From JBEKVE01 sp049514335 (GTDB lineage: Bacteria > Actinomycetota > Acidimicrobiia > Acidimicrobiales > UBA8190): a DNA stretch of 9,273 bases. Under the pieces are notes generated by a model. The model was not told the origin of the DNA. It saw only the letters and a program-made list of their open reading frames with translations, and did not search any database. Below, one piece after another: positions 1 through 8,489 of the stretch; within the stretch, counting starts at the first letter, position 1; every line of letters begins with the position of its first letter. Where the stretch lies: the NCBI GenBank assembly GCA_049514335.1, contig JBEKVE010000124.1, forward strand, positions 1 through 9,273, in the 5' to 3' direction. A program made the position numbers and the translations under genes.

Positions 1-345
1 CAGCCAGCAGTCTTCGTTCAGAGGCACGCGCACGGCATCGGCGCGCCACGAGGCGATGGCCTGCGCCGACGCCGCGGTCAGCGGCTGCGCTGCGTACCCC
101 CATCCTTGCTCACAGGCGTACTCCGTCCCTGGAGCGTCGACGCCGAGGAGGCGGACGGTCTGGCCGCTTCCGTTTACGAAGTGGTTGCCCGAGATGGCGA
201 TCGACAGGCCGGGACTCGCCTTCGCCGTTCCATCCGTTGCACCGAGGAGGACGGAACTCACGATGGCGACGGCGCCGAGTTGCGCCACGGCGCGGCGCGC
301 CGCCGGCCACAGCCGTCGACGGGTGTGGGACACAGGCTGGCTCAC
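1..345 (-). CDS. Secreted glycoside hydrolase family 5-like protein (cellulase-like), N-terminal part only
   Basis: The reverse strand is open from a GTG at 345 to the window edge (115 residues, rest missing). It has a basic n-region rich in Arg (residues 9-19), a hydrophobic stretch at about 20-36 and a likely cleavage after TAKA near residue 43, so the product is probably exported. The mature part begins with a GNHFVNGSGQTVRLLGVDAPGTE-like pattern, then two Cys (78, 113) and ends RVPLNEDCWL. The 'G.. G..VrL.Gvd..g.Ey.C..g.g' and 'W..davRvPlnE.CWL' patterns are typical of the first strands and helix of GH5 endoglucanases; the catalytic Glu residues lie beyond the window. An in-frame TGA at 351-349 means translation cannot start upstream of 345. 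No Shine-Dalgarno precedes the GTG, which fits the near-leaderless promoter placed just upstream. It is divergent from the acyl-CoA dehydrogenase. Family assignment is from pattern memory; the sugar substrate cannot be given. Confidence 0.75.
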   Translation of the reverse strand, partial: MSQPVSHTRRRLWPAARRAVAQLGAVAIVSSVLLGATDGTAKASPGLSIAISGNHFVNGSGQTVRLLGVDAPGTEYACEQGWGYAAQPLTAASAQAIASWRADAVRVPLNEDCWL

Positions 346-353
346 GGCTCACG

Positions 354-382
354 GGTTTAGACGATCGCTCCGAGCGGGTCAA
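354..382 (-). promoter_or_regulatory. Candidate promoter for the GH5-like gene, near-leaderless
   Basis: On the reverse strand a TTGACC box (382-377) is separated by 17 bases from TAAACC (359-354). The first box matches the housekeeping -35 at five of six positions; the second is a weak -10. Start of transcription would fall near 347-346, one or two bases before the GTG at 345. The spacer contains a dyad CGCTC-C-GAGCG (366-376) that could be an operator or chance in GC-rich DNA. Confidence 0.35.
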
Positions 383-427
383 CGTTCGCTGTGCGACCAT
401 GGCCGACGGCCCGACCGAGGAGTCGCC

Positions 428-1549
428 GTGTACCTGGCGCTGACGCCCGCACAGCAGGATCTGAGAGACGAGCTGCGCGCCTACTTCCTCCGACTGGTGC
501 AGGAGATCGAGGGCAGCGGCGACACGTCGCCCGCCTACCCGCGCTATATCCGCCGCATGGGCCAGGACGGCTGGCTCGGGCTCGGGTGGCCCGAGGAGTA
601 CGGCGGGCAGGGCCGCGGGCCGATCGACCAGATGATCTTCGTGGAGGAGTCGCACTGGGCCGGGGTGCCTCTTCCGCTGCTCACCCTCAACAGGCAGAAA
701 CAGCGCTTCCTCCCCGCCATCCTGCGGGGGGAGGTCCATTTCTCCATCGGCTACACCGAGCCGTCGGCCGGGACGGATCTGGCGTCGCTGCGGACCCGGG
801 CTGTGCGTGACGGCGACGAGTACGTCATCAACGGCGAGAAGCTCTTCACGAGCGCCATCCAGTACGCCGACTACGTCTGGCTGGCCGCTCGCACAGATCC
901 CGATGCCCCCAAGCACAAGGGCCTGTCGGTCTTCATCGTGCCGGTGGGCTCCCCGGGCTTTCACTGGGCGCCGCTCGACATCATCGCCGGAGACATCACC
1001 AGCTCGACGTTCTACGAGGACGTCCGGGTGCCTGCCGACAACCTGGTGGGCGTCGAGAACCAGGGCTGGAAGCTCATCACGAACCAGCTCAACCACGAGC
1101 GCGTCGCCATCTGCCCGTCGTCGGGCCTGCGTCGGAGCCTCACCGAGGTGCGGCGCTGGGCCCAGGATCACACCGCCGCCGACGGCCGGCGGGTGATCGA
1201 CCAGGAGTGGGCACGCATCGCCTTGGCCCGGGTCCACGCCAAGGTCGAGCTCCTGGCCCTGCTCAACGCCAAGGTGGCGTGGGCGGCCGACAAGGGCCTC
1301 AACCCCGCCGACGCCTCGGTCACCAAGGTGTACGGCACCGAGCTCGCCCTCGAGGCCTACCGGCTCCTCACCGAGGTGGTGGGCCAGGCCGGCTACGTGG
1401 TGGCGGGATCGCCGGGGGCGGTGCTCCGGGGCCGGCTCGAGCACAACAGCCGGAGCCAGACCATCTTCACCTTCGGTGGGGGCACCAACGAGATCCAGCG
1501 CGACATCATCGCCATGGTGGCCCTGGGCATGCCCCGCTCGGCCCGCTGA
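428..1549 (+). CDS. Acyl-CoA dehydrogenase, FadE26/ChsE4-like, with a small internal deletion
   Basis: Encodes a 373-residue flavin-dependent acyl-CoA dehydrogenase of the actinobacterial type that introduces the first double bond in beta-oxidation of CoA esters, in mycobacteria often on steroid side chains. Start chosen at GTG 428 because GAGGAG (417-422) sits five bases upstream and the protein then opens with the family pattern LALTPAQQDLRDELRAYF. Visible motifs: GWLGLGWPEEYGGQGRG (48-64), HFSIGYTEPSAGTDLASLRTRA (104-125, FAD/substrate region), NQLNHERVA (219-227) and TFGGGTNEIQRDII (348-361). The usual C-terminal catalytic Glu (YEGT in MCAD) is Gly here, as in the FadE26 group; Glu224 in NHER matches the alternative base of isovaleryl-CoA dehydrogenase. 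Between N88 and Q90 a single Arg replaces about 13 residues normally found there (pattern S.APTIMAYGTDE). FadE26-type enzymes usually pair with a second FadE subunit, which is not in this window. Function may be impaired. Family certain, substrate unknown. Confidence 0.92.
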   Translation: MYLALTPAQQDLRDELRAYFLRLVQEIEGSGDTSPAYPRYIRRMGQDGWLGLGWPEEYGGQGRGPIDQMIFVEESHWAGVPLPLLTLNRQKQRFLPAILRGEVHFSIGYTEPSAGTDLASLRTRAVRDGDEYVINGEKLFTSAIQYADYVWLAARTDPDAPKHKGLSVFIVPVGSPGFHWAPLDIIAGDITSSTFYEDVRVPADNLVGVENQGWKLITNQLNHERVAICPSSGLRRSLTEVRRWAQDHTAADGRRVIDQEWARIALARVHAKVELLALLNAKVAWAADKGLNPADASVTKVYGTELALEAYRLLTEVVGQAGYVVAGSPGAVLRGRLEHNSRSQTIFTFGGGTNEIQRDIIAMVALGMPRSAR

Positions 1550-1863
1550 GCGCCCCGTCGCCCCGCTTTGTCGGAAGCCGCTTCCGGGGGCTCGGGCCGC
1601 CTACGGGGGCGAGTTCGCGCCGAGTCGGGGGGTCGGTGTGGCGAATGGGCCCTGGACCAGGACCCTCGGGCCCTCCGTGATGGGCAAATCCCCAATCCTG
1701 ACGATGCCCCGCGGGGCGCCGGGGGCGAAGCTGTGACCCGACGGCCCGAGTGGGCCGGGGGTGGCGCGCCGGGGTGGGAATGACGGGGACCTGCGACCCT
1801 GCACGACAGGGGCGTCGGGCCACGGGCGGGTCACGGGGAGCCCAGAGAGCGAGGAGTGGCGGG
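1550..1863. other. Gap of 314 bases with several short inverted repeats, no convincing gene
   Basis: No reading frame here shows protein-like composition; the frames give Arg/Pro/Gly-rich shadow sequence. It holds CGGAAG-CCG-CTTCCG (1572-1586), a 12-base palindrome GCCCCGCGGGGC (1706-1717) and CGGCCC-GAGT-GGGCCG (1742-1757). The first could end the acyl-CoA dehydrogenase message. The gap must also hold the promoter of the beta-helix/Ig gene, but I cannot identify convincing -35 and -10 boxes. Confidence 0.6.
1572..1586 (+). terminator. Hairpin after the acyl-CoA dehydrogenase gene, possible terminator
   Basis: A perfect six-base stem CGGAAG/CTTCCG with a three-base CCG loop starts 23 bases after the stop codon. 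There is no following T-run, as is common in high-GC actinobacteria, so it may be a U-less terminator or only an RNA 3'-end stabiliser. Confidence 0.35.
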
Positions 1864-4287
1864 GTGCGCAAGCGATGGGTGGCGGCCCTCATGGCCGTGG
1901 CGCTCCTCGGGGGCGTGTGCGCGGCCGTGGTGCCCACCATGGTGGCGAGCGCCGACACGCCCGAGCCCCCTCCCATCGGCGCCATCGTGGTGGGCAGCGC
2001 CGGACCCGTGTGCCCGTCGCCGACGTACTCCACCATCCAGAGCGCCATCGACGCCGCCGCCGCCGGGTCGACCATCTACGTGTGCGAGGGGACCTACGAC
2101 GAGAGCCCCGTCATCGACAAGCCGCTCGTCCTCGATGGTGCGCAGTACGGCGTGGACGCCGTCTCCCGCGACGGTTCGGCCGAAGCGGTGATCGACGGCG
2201 TGGGGGGCGTGACCTACACCTCGGGGGCCACGAGCGGCACCCTCGACGGCTTCACGCTGCAGGGCGCCACGGGCACGGCGCAGGAGATCACCGCCGAGGG
2301 GGTCGGCGCCGGCTGGCAGTTCGTCAACAACGTGATCGACGTGTCCAATGGCGGGATCGCCTTCAACACCGATGCCGATCCCGATCCGGCCACCACACTC
2401 ATCAAGCGGGACTCCTTCATACAGTCCTCGCCCTCGGCTGCTCCCAGCGGCGACGCCGGGCAAGCCGTGTCCGTGGACGGCGGCACGTCCGCAAACGTGA
2501 AGATCGCCTACGACAACTTCGTCAACCTGTCGGGGCCCGGCTCGGCGCTCAGCACCGCCGGCGCCGGCCCGTGCGGACCGACGCTCGATCCGGCCGAGCT
2601 CTCCACCGGCTTCGCTGTCATCGGGAACACCTTCACCGAGAGCGGCGCCTCCTTCACCGACCCCGTGAACGGCCCCGGCTTCGACGACGAGCCGTTCGTC
2701 AATCTGGCGTGCACCGACTCGGCCCGCGTGGAGTCCAACACCGTGTCGCTCCCCGCGCCGGACGACACCCACGCCCAGGGCCCGGTGGTCTTGTCGGGCG
2801 GGGACTGGACGACGGAGGTCGACAACAACTCGTTGGCCGGCACCGGCGATCCGAACGCAGTGGGCATCGCCCTCAACAGCAGCAGCGCGGCGGCGTCGGG
2901 CACCGGAGTGTCCATCACCGCCAACCTGATCTCGGGCTTCGAGGACGCCATCGCCGTGTCGGGTGGCTCGTACGCCGCCCCGAGCGGCTACACCGTGGCG
3001 CGCAACCTGATCAGTGCGTCGACCACAGACGGCATCGCCGTGCTGGGGGGCAGCGGGGGGACGATCCGCCAGAACGCCGTGTCGGGCAGCGCCGACCACG
3101 ACTGCGACGACACCACCAGCGGGTCCGGGTCCTCGTCGACCGCCGACACCTGGACGGGCAACGGCGGCGCCACCAGCGACCCCGCCGGCCTGTGCAGCGG
3201 ATTCGTGGCGCCGTCGCTGAGCCTCCCCGCCTCGGCCTCCGCCACGGTGGGGTCCTCGTTCTCCCTCACCGTGAGCGCCTCGGGCTATCCCACCCCCACC
3301 TTCCGGGCTCCCCGGGGGCTTCCCCCGGGCCTGTCCGTGACGAGCGACGACAACGGCCACCTGACCATCACAGGAACGCCCACGCCGGCGGCGGCGGGCA
3401 CGCACCGTGTGTCGCTGCGAGCCACCAATGTGGCCAGGTCCGAGGCCAGTGGGGCGAGCGGCAGCTTCGTCATCCAGGTCGACGCCGCCCCGGTGATCAC
3501 CTCGGGCCCGCTGGTGCGGGCCCAGCCGGGAAGACCGCTGTCCTTCGAGATCAGGGCCCGGGGCGTGCCGCGGCCGTCGCTGAGCGAGTCGGGGGCGCTG
3601 CCCCCGGGGGTGACCTTCACCGACCACGGCAACGGAACCGCCACCCTGAGCGGGACGCCCACCTCACCGGCCGCCGCCTCGTGGCCCGTCGTCATCACGG
3701 CCACCAACAGCGTGCGCAGCACCTCCAGTCCCCTGACACTGTCGACTATCGAGCCGGCCCGGTTCGGCACGGCCGCCACTGACACCGTGGCCGTCGGCGT
3801 TCCCTTCAACTTCCCCATCACCGCCACGGGATCGCCCACCCCGGTGGTATCGGAGACCGGGGCCCTCCCCGCCGGCGTCAGCTTCGCCGACATCGGAGGC
3901 GGGTCGGCGCGGCTGTCGGGCACCCCGGAAGCGGGTGCGAGCCCCGCCTACCACCTGACGCTGACGGCGCTCACCGGCTCCGTCAGCCGCATCCAGCACT
4001 TCACCTTGCGGGTGGAGTCGGCGCCCGTCTTCACCTCCGCCCCATCGATATCGGTCACCGCAGGGAAGGCATTCGGGTTCCGGATACGCGCGACCGGTAC
4101 GCCACGGCCCGTGCTCAGCGAGTCGGGCACGCTGCCGACCGGAGTGATCTGGCGCGGTGGATCAGCGGGTACCGCCAGCCTGGTGGGTACGCCGACGACT
4201 GTGGGGACGTGGCCCGTCACCGTTTCGGCGGTGAGCACGAGCGGCACCACAGCGCAGGATTTCACCCTCGTGGTCACGCGCTCCTAG
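1864..4287 (+). CDS. Secreted right-handed beta-helix protein with four C-terminal Ig-like domains
   Basis: An 807-residue exported protein. GTG 1864 is chosen because GAGGAG (1851-1856) lies seven bases upstream and the product then starts with a clean signal peptide: basic VRKR, a hydrophobic core to about residue 28, and cleavage after ASA near residue 30. Residues 54-80 carry the TYSTIQSAIDAA...GSTIYVCEGTYDE pattern that opens many pectin-lyase-like beta-helices. Residues to about 440 show recurring NN.i/GN.F-type turns (for example FVNNVID, IGNTFTES, VESNTVS, ITANLISG, VARNLISA). Four repeats of about 90 residues follow, starting near 449, 542, 630 and 720. Each has the putative-Ig pattern P.fT/S.ps..v..G..f.f.i.A.G.P.P.lsesG.LP.Gv...g.G.a.LsGTPt..g.....t..a. 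There is no LPXTG motif and no C-terminal membrane helix, so it is probably released or held non-covalently. Its role may be glycan binding or adhesion; catalytic activity cannot be shown. It may work with the GH5-like protein, but that is only inference. Confidence 0.85.
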   Translation: MRKRWVAALMAVALLGGVCAAVVPTMVASADTPEPPPIGAIVVGSAGPVCPSPTYSTIQSAIDAAAAGSTIYVCEGTYDESPVIDKPLVLDGAQYGVDAVSRDGSAEAVIDGVGGVTYTSGATSGTLDGFTLQGATGTAQEITAEGVGAGWQFVNNVIDVSNGGIAFNTDADPDPATTLIKRDSFIQSSPSAAPSGDAGQAVSVDGGTSANVKIAYDNFVNLSGPGSALSTAGAGPCGPTLDPAELSTGFAVIGNTFTESGASFTDPVNGPGFDDEPFVNLACTDSARVESNTVSLPAPDDTHAQGPVVLSGGDWTTEVDNNSLAGTGDPNAVGIALNSSSAAASGTGVSITANLISGFEDAIAVSGGSYAAPSGYTVARNLISASTTDGIAVLGGSGGTIRQNAVSGSADHDCDDTTSGSGSSSTADTWTGNGGATSDPAGLCSGFVAPSLSLPASASATVGSSFSLTVSASGYPTPTFRAPRGLPPGLSVTSDDNGHLTITGTPTPAAAGTHRVSLRATNVARSEASGASGSFVIQVDAAPVITSGPLVRAQPGRPLSFEIRARGVPRPSLSESGALPPGVTFTDHGNGTATLSGTPTSPAAASWPVVITATNSVRSTSSPLTLSTIEPARFGTAATDTVAVGVPFNFPITATGSPTPVVSETGALPAGVSFADIGGGSARLSGTPEAGASPAYHLTLTALTGSVSRIQHFTLRVESAPVFTSAPSISVTAGKAFGFRIRATGTPRPVLSESGTLPTGVIWRGGSAGTASLVGTPTTVGTWPVTVSAVSTSGTTAQDFTLVVTRS

Positions 4288-4329
4288 AAGGCACGCCCTC
4301 CCCCACGCCGATGTGCGTGCGGTCTCGAC

Positions 4330-4632
4330 GTGCGTGGCAACCAACTCGTCGCGTACCGGGCATATTGCACCCGTGATGCACGTCCGACCTCGACCCCGAC
4401 CGTGTCTCTGCCGATGATCCTGAGGGAGCTGGCGATCGCACAGAATTTCCGCGGGCCGGTGGGCACCACCGGTGGATCGGGATATCTGAAGAACTACAAG
4501 TACGACACGTCGCTACAGACCCTCTTCCCCCCCTTCTTCATACCGCCCAACGGCGCGACCTGGGCGCCGTCATCATATGAAGAGTGTGCTTCGGGGCTGT
4601 CGAAGTCGGTCCAGAACACCCCAAGCTGCTGA
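4330..4632 (+). pseudogene. C-terminal remnant of a secreted, pilus-associated-like protein
   Basis: The conserved-looking part is about 4432-4632, translating from AIAQNFRGPVGT through GYLKNYKYDTSLQTLFPPFF to a Cys-containing tail ending NTPSC. The patterns AIAQ.(F/Y)RGPVGT, GY.K.Y.YD..L...PP.F and W..SSY.EC resemble, from memory, the far C-terminal ends of large secreted or pilus-associated proteins of actinobacteria, which are normally several hundred residues long. Here the frame has no Shine-Dalgarno before its GTG at 4330. The codons from 4330 to about 4430 look non-coding, and the rest of the protein is absent. The frame is the same as that of the Ig-domain gene and is separated from it by that gene's TAG at 4285. 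I read it as a leftover of an older gene truncated by deletion or recombination. A short intact gene of unknown role is the alternative. Confidence 0.5.
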
Positions 4633-4701
4633 GTCCGTCCCAACGGCCCGCTGCCGGTGACTCCCGGGTGCACTGGGGGCCTCCCCGTCCCGACGACCCC
4701 G

Positions 4702-7146
<2,445 letters not shown>

Positions 7147-7156
7147 CGTGTCTCCA

Positions 7157-8017
7157 TCAGCGCGTCGGGACTCCTCGGGAACGGACCACGTCCAGGGTGG
7201 CGAGGACGTCGGGGTCGGCGATGAGCTCGATCTCGCGCACCAGGCCACCGTCGACGTGGAAGGCGAAGGCGACCTTGACCGCCCCGGCCATGAACCAGGC
7301 AGCGCCTAGGTCCCCGTCGATGGTGACCGGAGTCGCCCCTCGGGTGCCGTTGAAGCGGGCGGCCACGGCGTCCGCACCGTCGAACACCGAACCGGTGCCC
7401 ATCTGCTGTCCGACGAGGTCGGGACGCATGACGACATCGGGCGCGAGCAGCGACAACAGCGTGGTGAGATCGCCGCCACGGGCAGCGGAGAGGAACGCGC
7501 TCACAACACGGCGGCTCTCGGTCCGGGCCGCCAGCTCCGTCTCGGGTTCGGGTGCGCCCTGGACCTTGCGCCGTGCCCGGCTCGCCAGCTGACGGACGGC
7601 GGTCCCCGACCGCCCCAGGACGATGCTGATCTCTTCGAACGGGTAGCCGAAGACGTCGTGCAGAACGAATGCCGCCCGCTCGGCCGGCGCCAGGGCGTCC
7701 AGGACGACCTGCATCGCCCCGTCCAACCGGTCGGCGAGCACGGCGTCGGCTTCGGGGTCGACCGGGCCGAAATCGGTGGGAGCCTCGGTCTCGGCCTCGG
7801 TCCTGGTCCGTCGCCTGCGCAGATCGTCCAGGCACAATCGCGTCACCACGGTCGTCAACCAGGCAGGGAGGTTGTCGATGTCGTCGGTGCGACGAAGCCG
7901 CAACCAGGCCTCCTGCACCACGTCGTCCGCATCGGCCCCCGACCCCAGTATCCGGGTGGCAATGGCCGTCAGCCTGGGGCGCTCGGCGTCGAATTGGGTT
8001 GCGTCCATGGTGGTCAT
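7157..8017 (-). CDS. ECF sigma factor with SnoaL-like C-terminal domain (SigJ / ECF41-ECF56-like)
   Basis: A 286-residue sigma factor that directs RNA polymerase to its own promoter class. Residues 8-72 form sigma2 (RPRLTAIATRILGSGADADDVVQEAWLR, then NLPAWLTTVVTRLCLDDLRRRR). Residues 95-152 form sigma4 (LDALAPAERAAFVLHDVFGYPFEEISIVLGRS, then VRQLASRARRKV). Residues from about 165 form a SnoaL-like extension ending IADPDVLATLDVV, which resembles the NPDKL end of ECF41. The DGGGR-type motif expected in ECF41 is not recognisable; the segment near 199-213 reads PDLVGQQMGTGSVFD, so a related group is likely. No anti-sigma factor is nearby; in these families the C-terminal domain itself controls activity. 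I chose ATG 8017 over GTG 8032 and ATG 8008 because the promoter's CGTC box lies exactly eight bases before it, matching the VOC gene on the other side. No usable Shine-Dalgarno precedes it, so a leaderless message is expected. Probably autoregulated and co-transcribed with the UvrA-like gene. Confidence 0.9.
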   Translation of the reverse strand: MTTMDATQFDAERPRLTAIATRILGSGADADDVVQEAWLRLRRTDDIDNLPAWLTTVVTRLCLDDLRRRRTRTEAETEAPTDFGPVDPEADAVLADRLDGAMQVVLDALAPAERAAFVLHDVFGYPFEEISIVLGRSGTAVRQLASRARRKVQGAPEPETELAARTESRRVVSAFLSAARGGDLTTLLSLLAPDVVMRPDLVGQQMGTGSVFDGADAVAARFNGTRGATPVTIDGDLGAAWFMAGAVKVAFAFHVDGGLVREIELIADPDVLATLDVVRSRGVPTR

Positions 8018-8051
8018 GATGTGCTGACGCACGTCGCCTTGGGGATGTGAC
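8018..8051 (-). promoter_or_regulatory. ECF/SigJ-type promoter of the sigma-uvrA-like operon
   Basis: On the reverse strand GTCACA (8051-8046) is followed by 16 bases and CGTC (8029-8026), then eight bases to ATG 8017. GTCACA-N16-CGTC is, from memory, the motif recognised by mycobacterial SigJ and by ECF41 sigma factors. Transcription would begin at or within a few bases of the ATG. The -10 is within the longer shared block CGTGCGTC (8033-8026). Confidence 0.75.
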
Positions 8052-8073
8052 CGTCACGCTCGCCGTCACATCC
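8043..8073. repeat. Perfect 9-base inverted repeat at the centre of the divergent promoters
   Basis: GGATGTGAC (8043-8051) and GTCACATCC (8065-8073) are exact inverted copies separated by 13 bases and centred on 8058. A further GTGAC-C-GTCAC dyad (8047-8057) overlaps the left arm, giving three GTCAC half-sites. The arms are the two -35 elements with flanks; the extra half-site could in addition bind a regulator. Confidence 0.8.
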
Positions 8074-8098
8074 GCCGACCGGCGTGCGTCGAAAGGCC
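8065..8098 (+). promoter_or_regulatory. ECF/SigJ-type promoter of the VOC gene
   Basis: GTCACA (8065-8070), 16 bases, CGTC (8087-8090), then eight bases to ATG 8099. It is the mirror image of the sigma-gene promoter, with the same GTCACATCC and CGTGCGTC blocks at the same distances. The predicted RNA start is at or just before the ATG. The GAAAGG at 8091-8096 is only two bases from the start codon, too close to be a normal Shine-Dalgarno. Confidence 0.75.
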
Positions 8099-8440
8099 AT
8101 GAACACCTTACAATCCATCGTCCACCCCGTCCGAGACCTCGACGCCGCCAAGGCCATCCAGACGGCCCTTCTGGGAGTCGAGCCCCACACCGACCAGCCG
8201 TACTACGTCGGGTTCAACGTAGGGGGTGTCGAGATCGCGCTCGACCCCCACGGTCACGACAAGGGCCTGACGACACCGGTGGCCTACTTCGCCGTCGCCG
8301 ATCTGGAGGCCGCCGTCGCCGAGGTCCTGAAGGCGGGTGCCACACTCGCCGCCGAGCCACAGGACGTCGGTGGGGGCACCCGCATCGCCAGGGTGACCGA
8401 CGCCGACGGCAACACCCTCGGCCTCATCCAGGCCAGCTGA
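8099..8440 (+). CDS. VOC-superfamily protein (glyoxalase / bleomycin-resistance fold)
   Basis: A 113-residue cytosolic protein with one VOC module of two beta-alpha-beta-beta-beta units. Visible: SIVHPVRDLDAAKAIQTALLGVEP (6-29), YYVGFNVGGVEIALDPHG (35-52), VAYFAVADLEAAVAEVLKAGA (61-81) and the closing RIARVTDADGNTLGLIQ (95-111), typical of this superfamily. His9 and Glu45 could serve as metal ligands, but the usual terminal Glu is Gln111, so metal use is uncertain. VOC members may be glyoxalases, dioxygenases, isomerases, or proteins that bind and sequester drugs such as bleomycin; the exact role cannot be read here. ATG 8099 fits the family start and the promoter spacing; GTG 8084 would add five residues but overlaps the -10. 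It is divergent from the sigma gene under a matching promoter, so probably belongs to that regulon. Confidence 0.88.
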   Translation: MNTLQSIVHPVRDLDAAKAIQTALLGVEPHTDQPYYVGFNVGGVEIALDPHGHDKGLTTPVAYFAVADLEAAVAEVLKAGATLAAEPQDVGGGTRIARVTDADGNTLGLIQAS

Positions 8441-8454
8441 CAGACCCGGCCATC

Positions 8455-8480
8455 GGCCCGGGGCCATCCGGCCCCGGGCC
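8455..8480. terminator. Strong GC hairpin between convergent genes, likely bidirectional terminator
   Basis: A perfect 11-base stem, GGCCCGGGGCC (8455-8465) with GGCCCCGGGCC (8470-8480), and a four-base ATCC loop. It lies 15 bases after the VOC stop and 10 bases beyond the stop of the convergent monooxygenase-like gene. All stem pairs are G-C. No T-run follows on either strand. Confidence 0.7.
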
Positions 8481-8489
8481 CGGGCCAAA

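Noticed and set aside
56..427. Upstream extension of the acyl-CoA dehydrogenase to an ATG at 56
   Set aside because: The added 124 residues are Arg/Ala/Pro-rich shadow sequence opposite the GH5-like gene. GTG 428 has a strong GAGGAG and the family's own N-terminus.
110..1444. Long reverse-strand open frame opposite the acyl-CoA dehydrogenase
   Set aside because: Composition is His/Arg/Gly/Pro-rich with no motifs; it is an antisense shadow of high-GC coding DNA.
4285..4632. Stop-codon read-through joining the Ig-domain protein to the downstream fragment
   Set aside because: The frames match, but the roughly 140 bases in between translate to Arg/Pro/Cys-rich, non-protein-like sequence and no read-through signal is visible.
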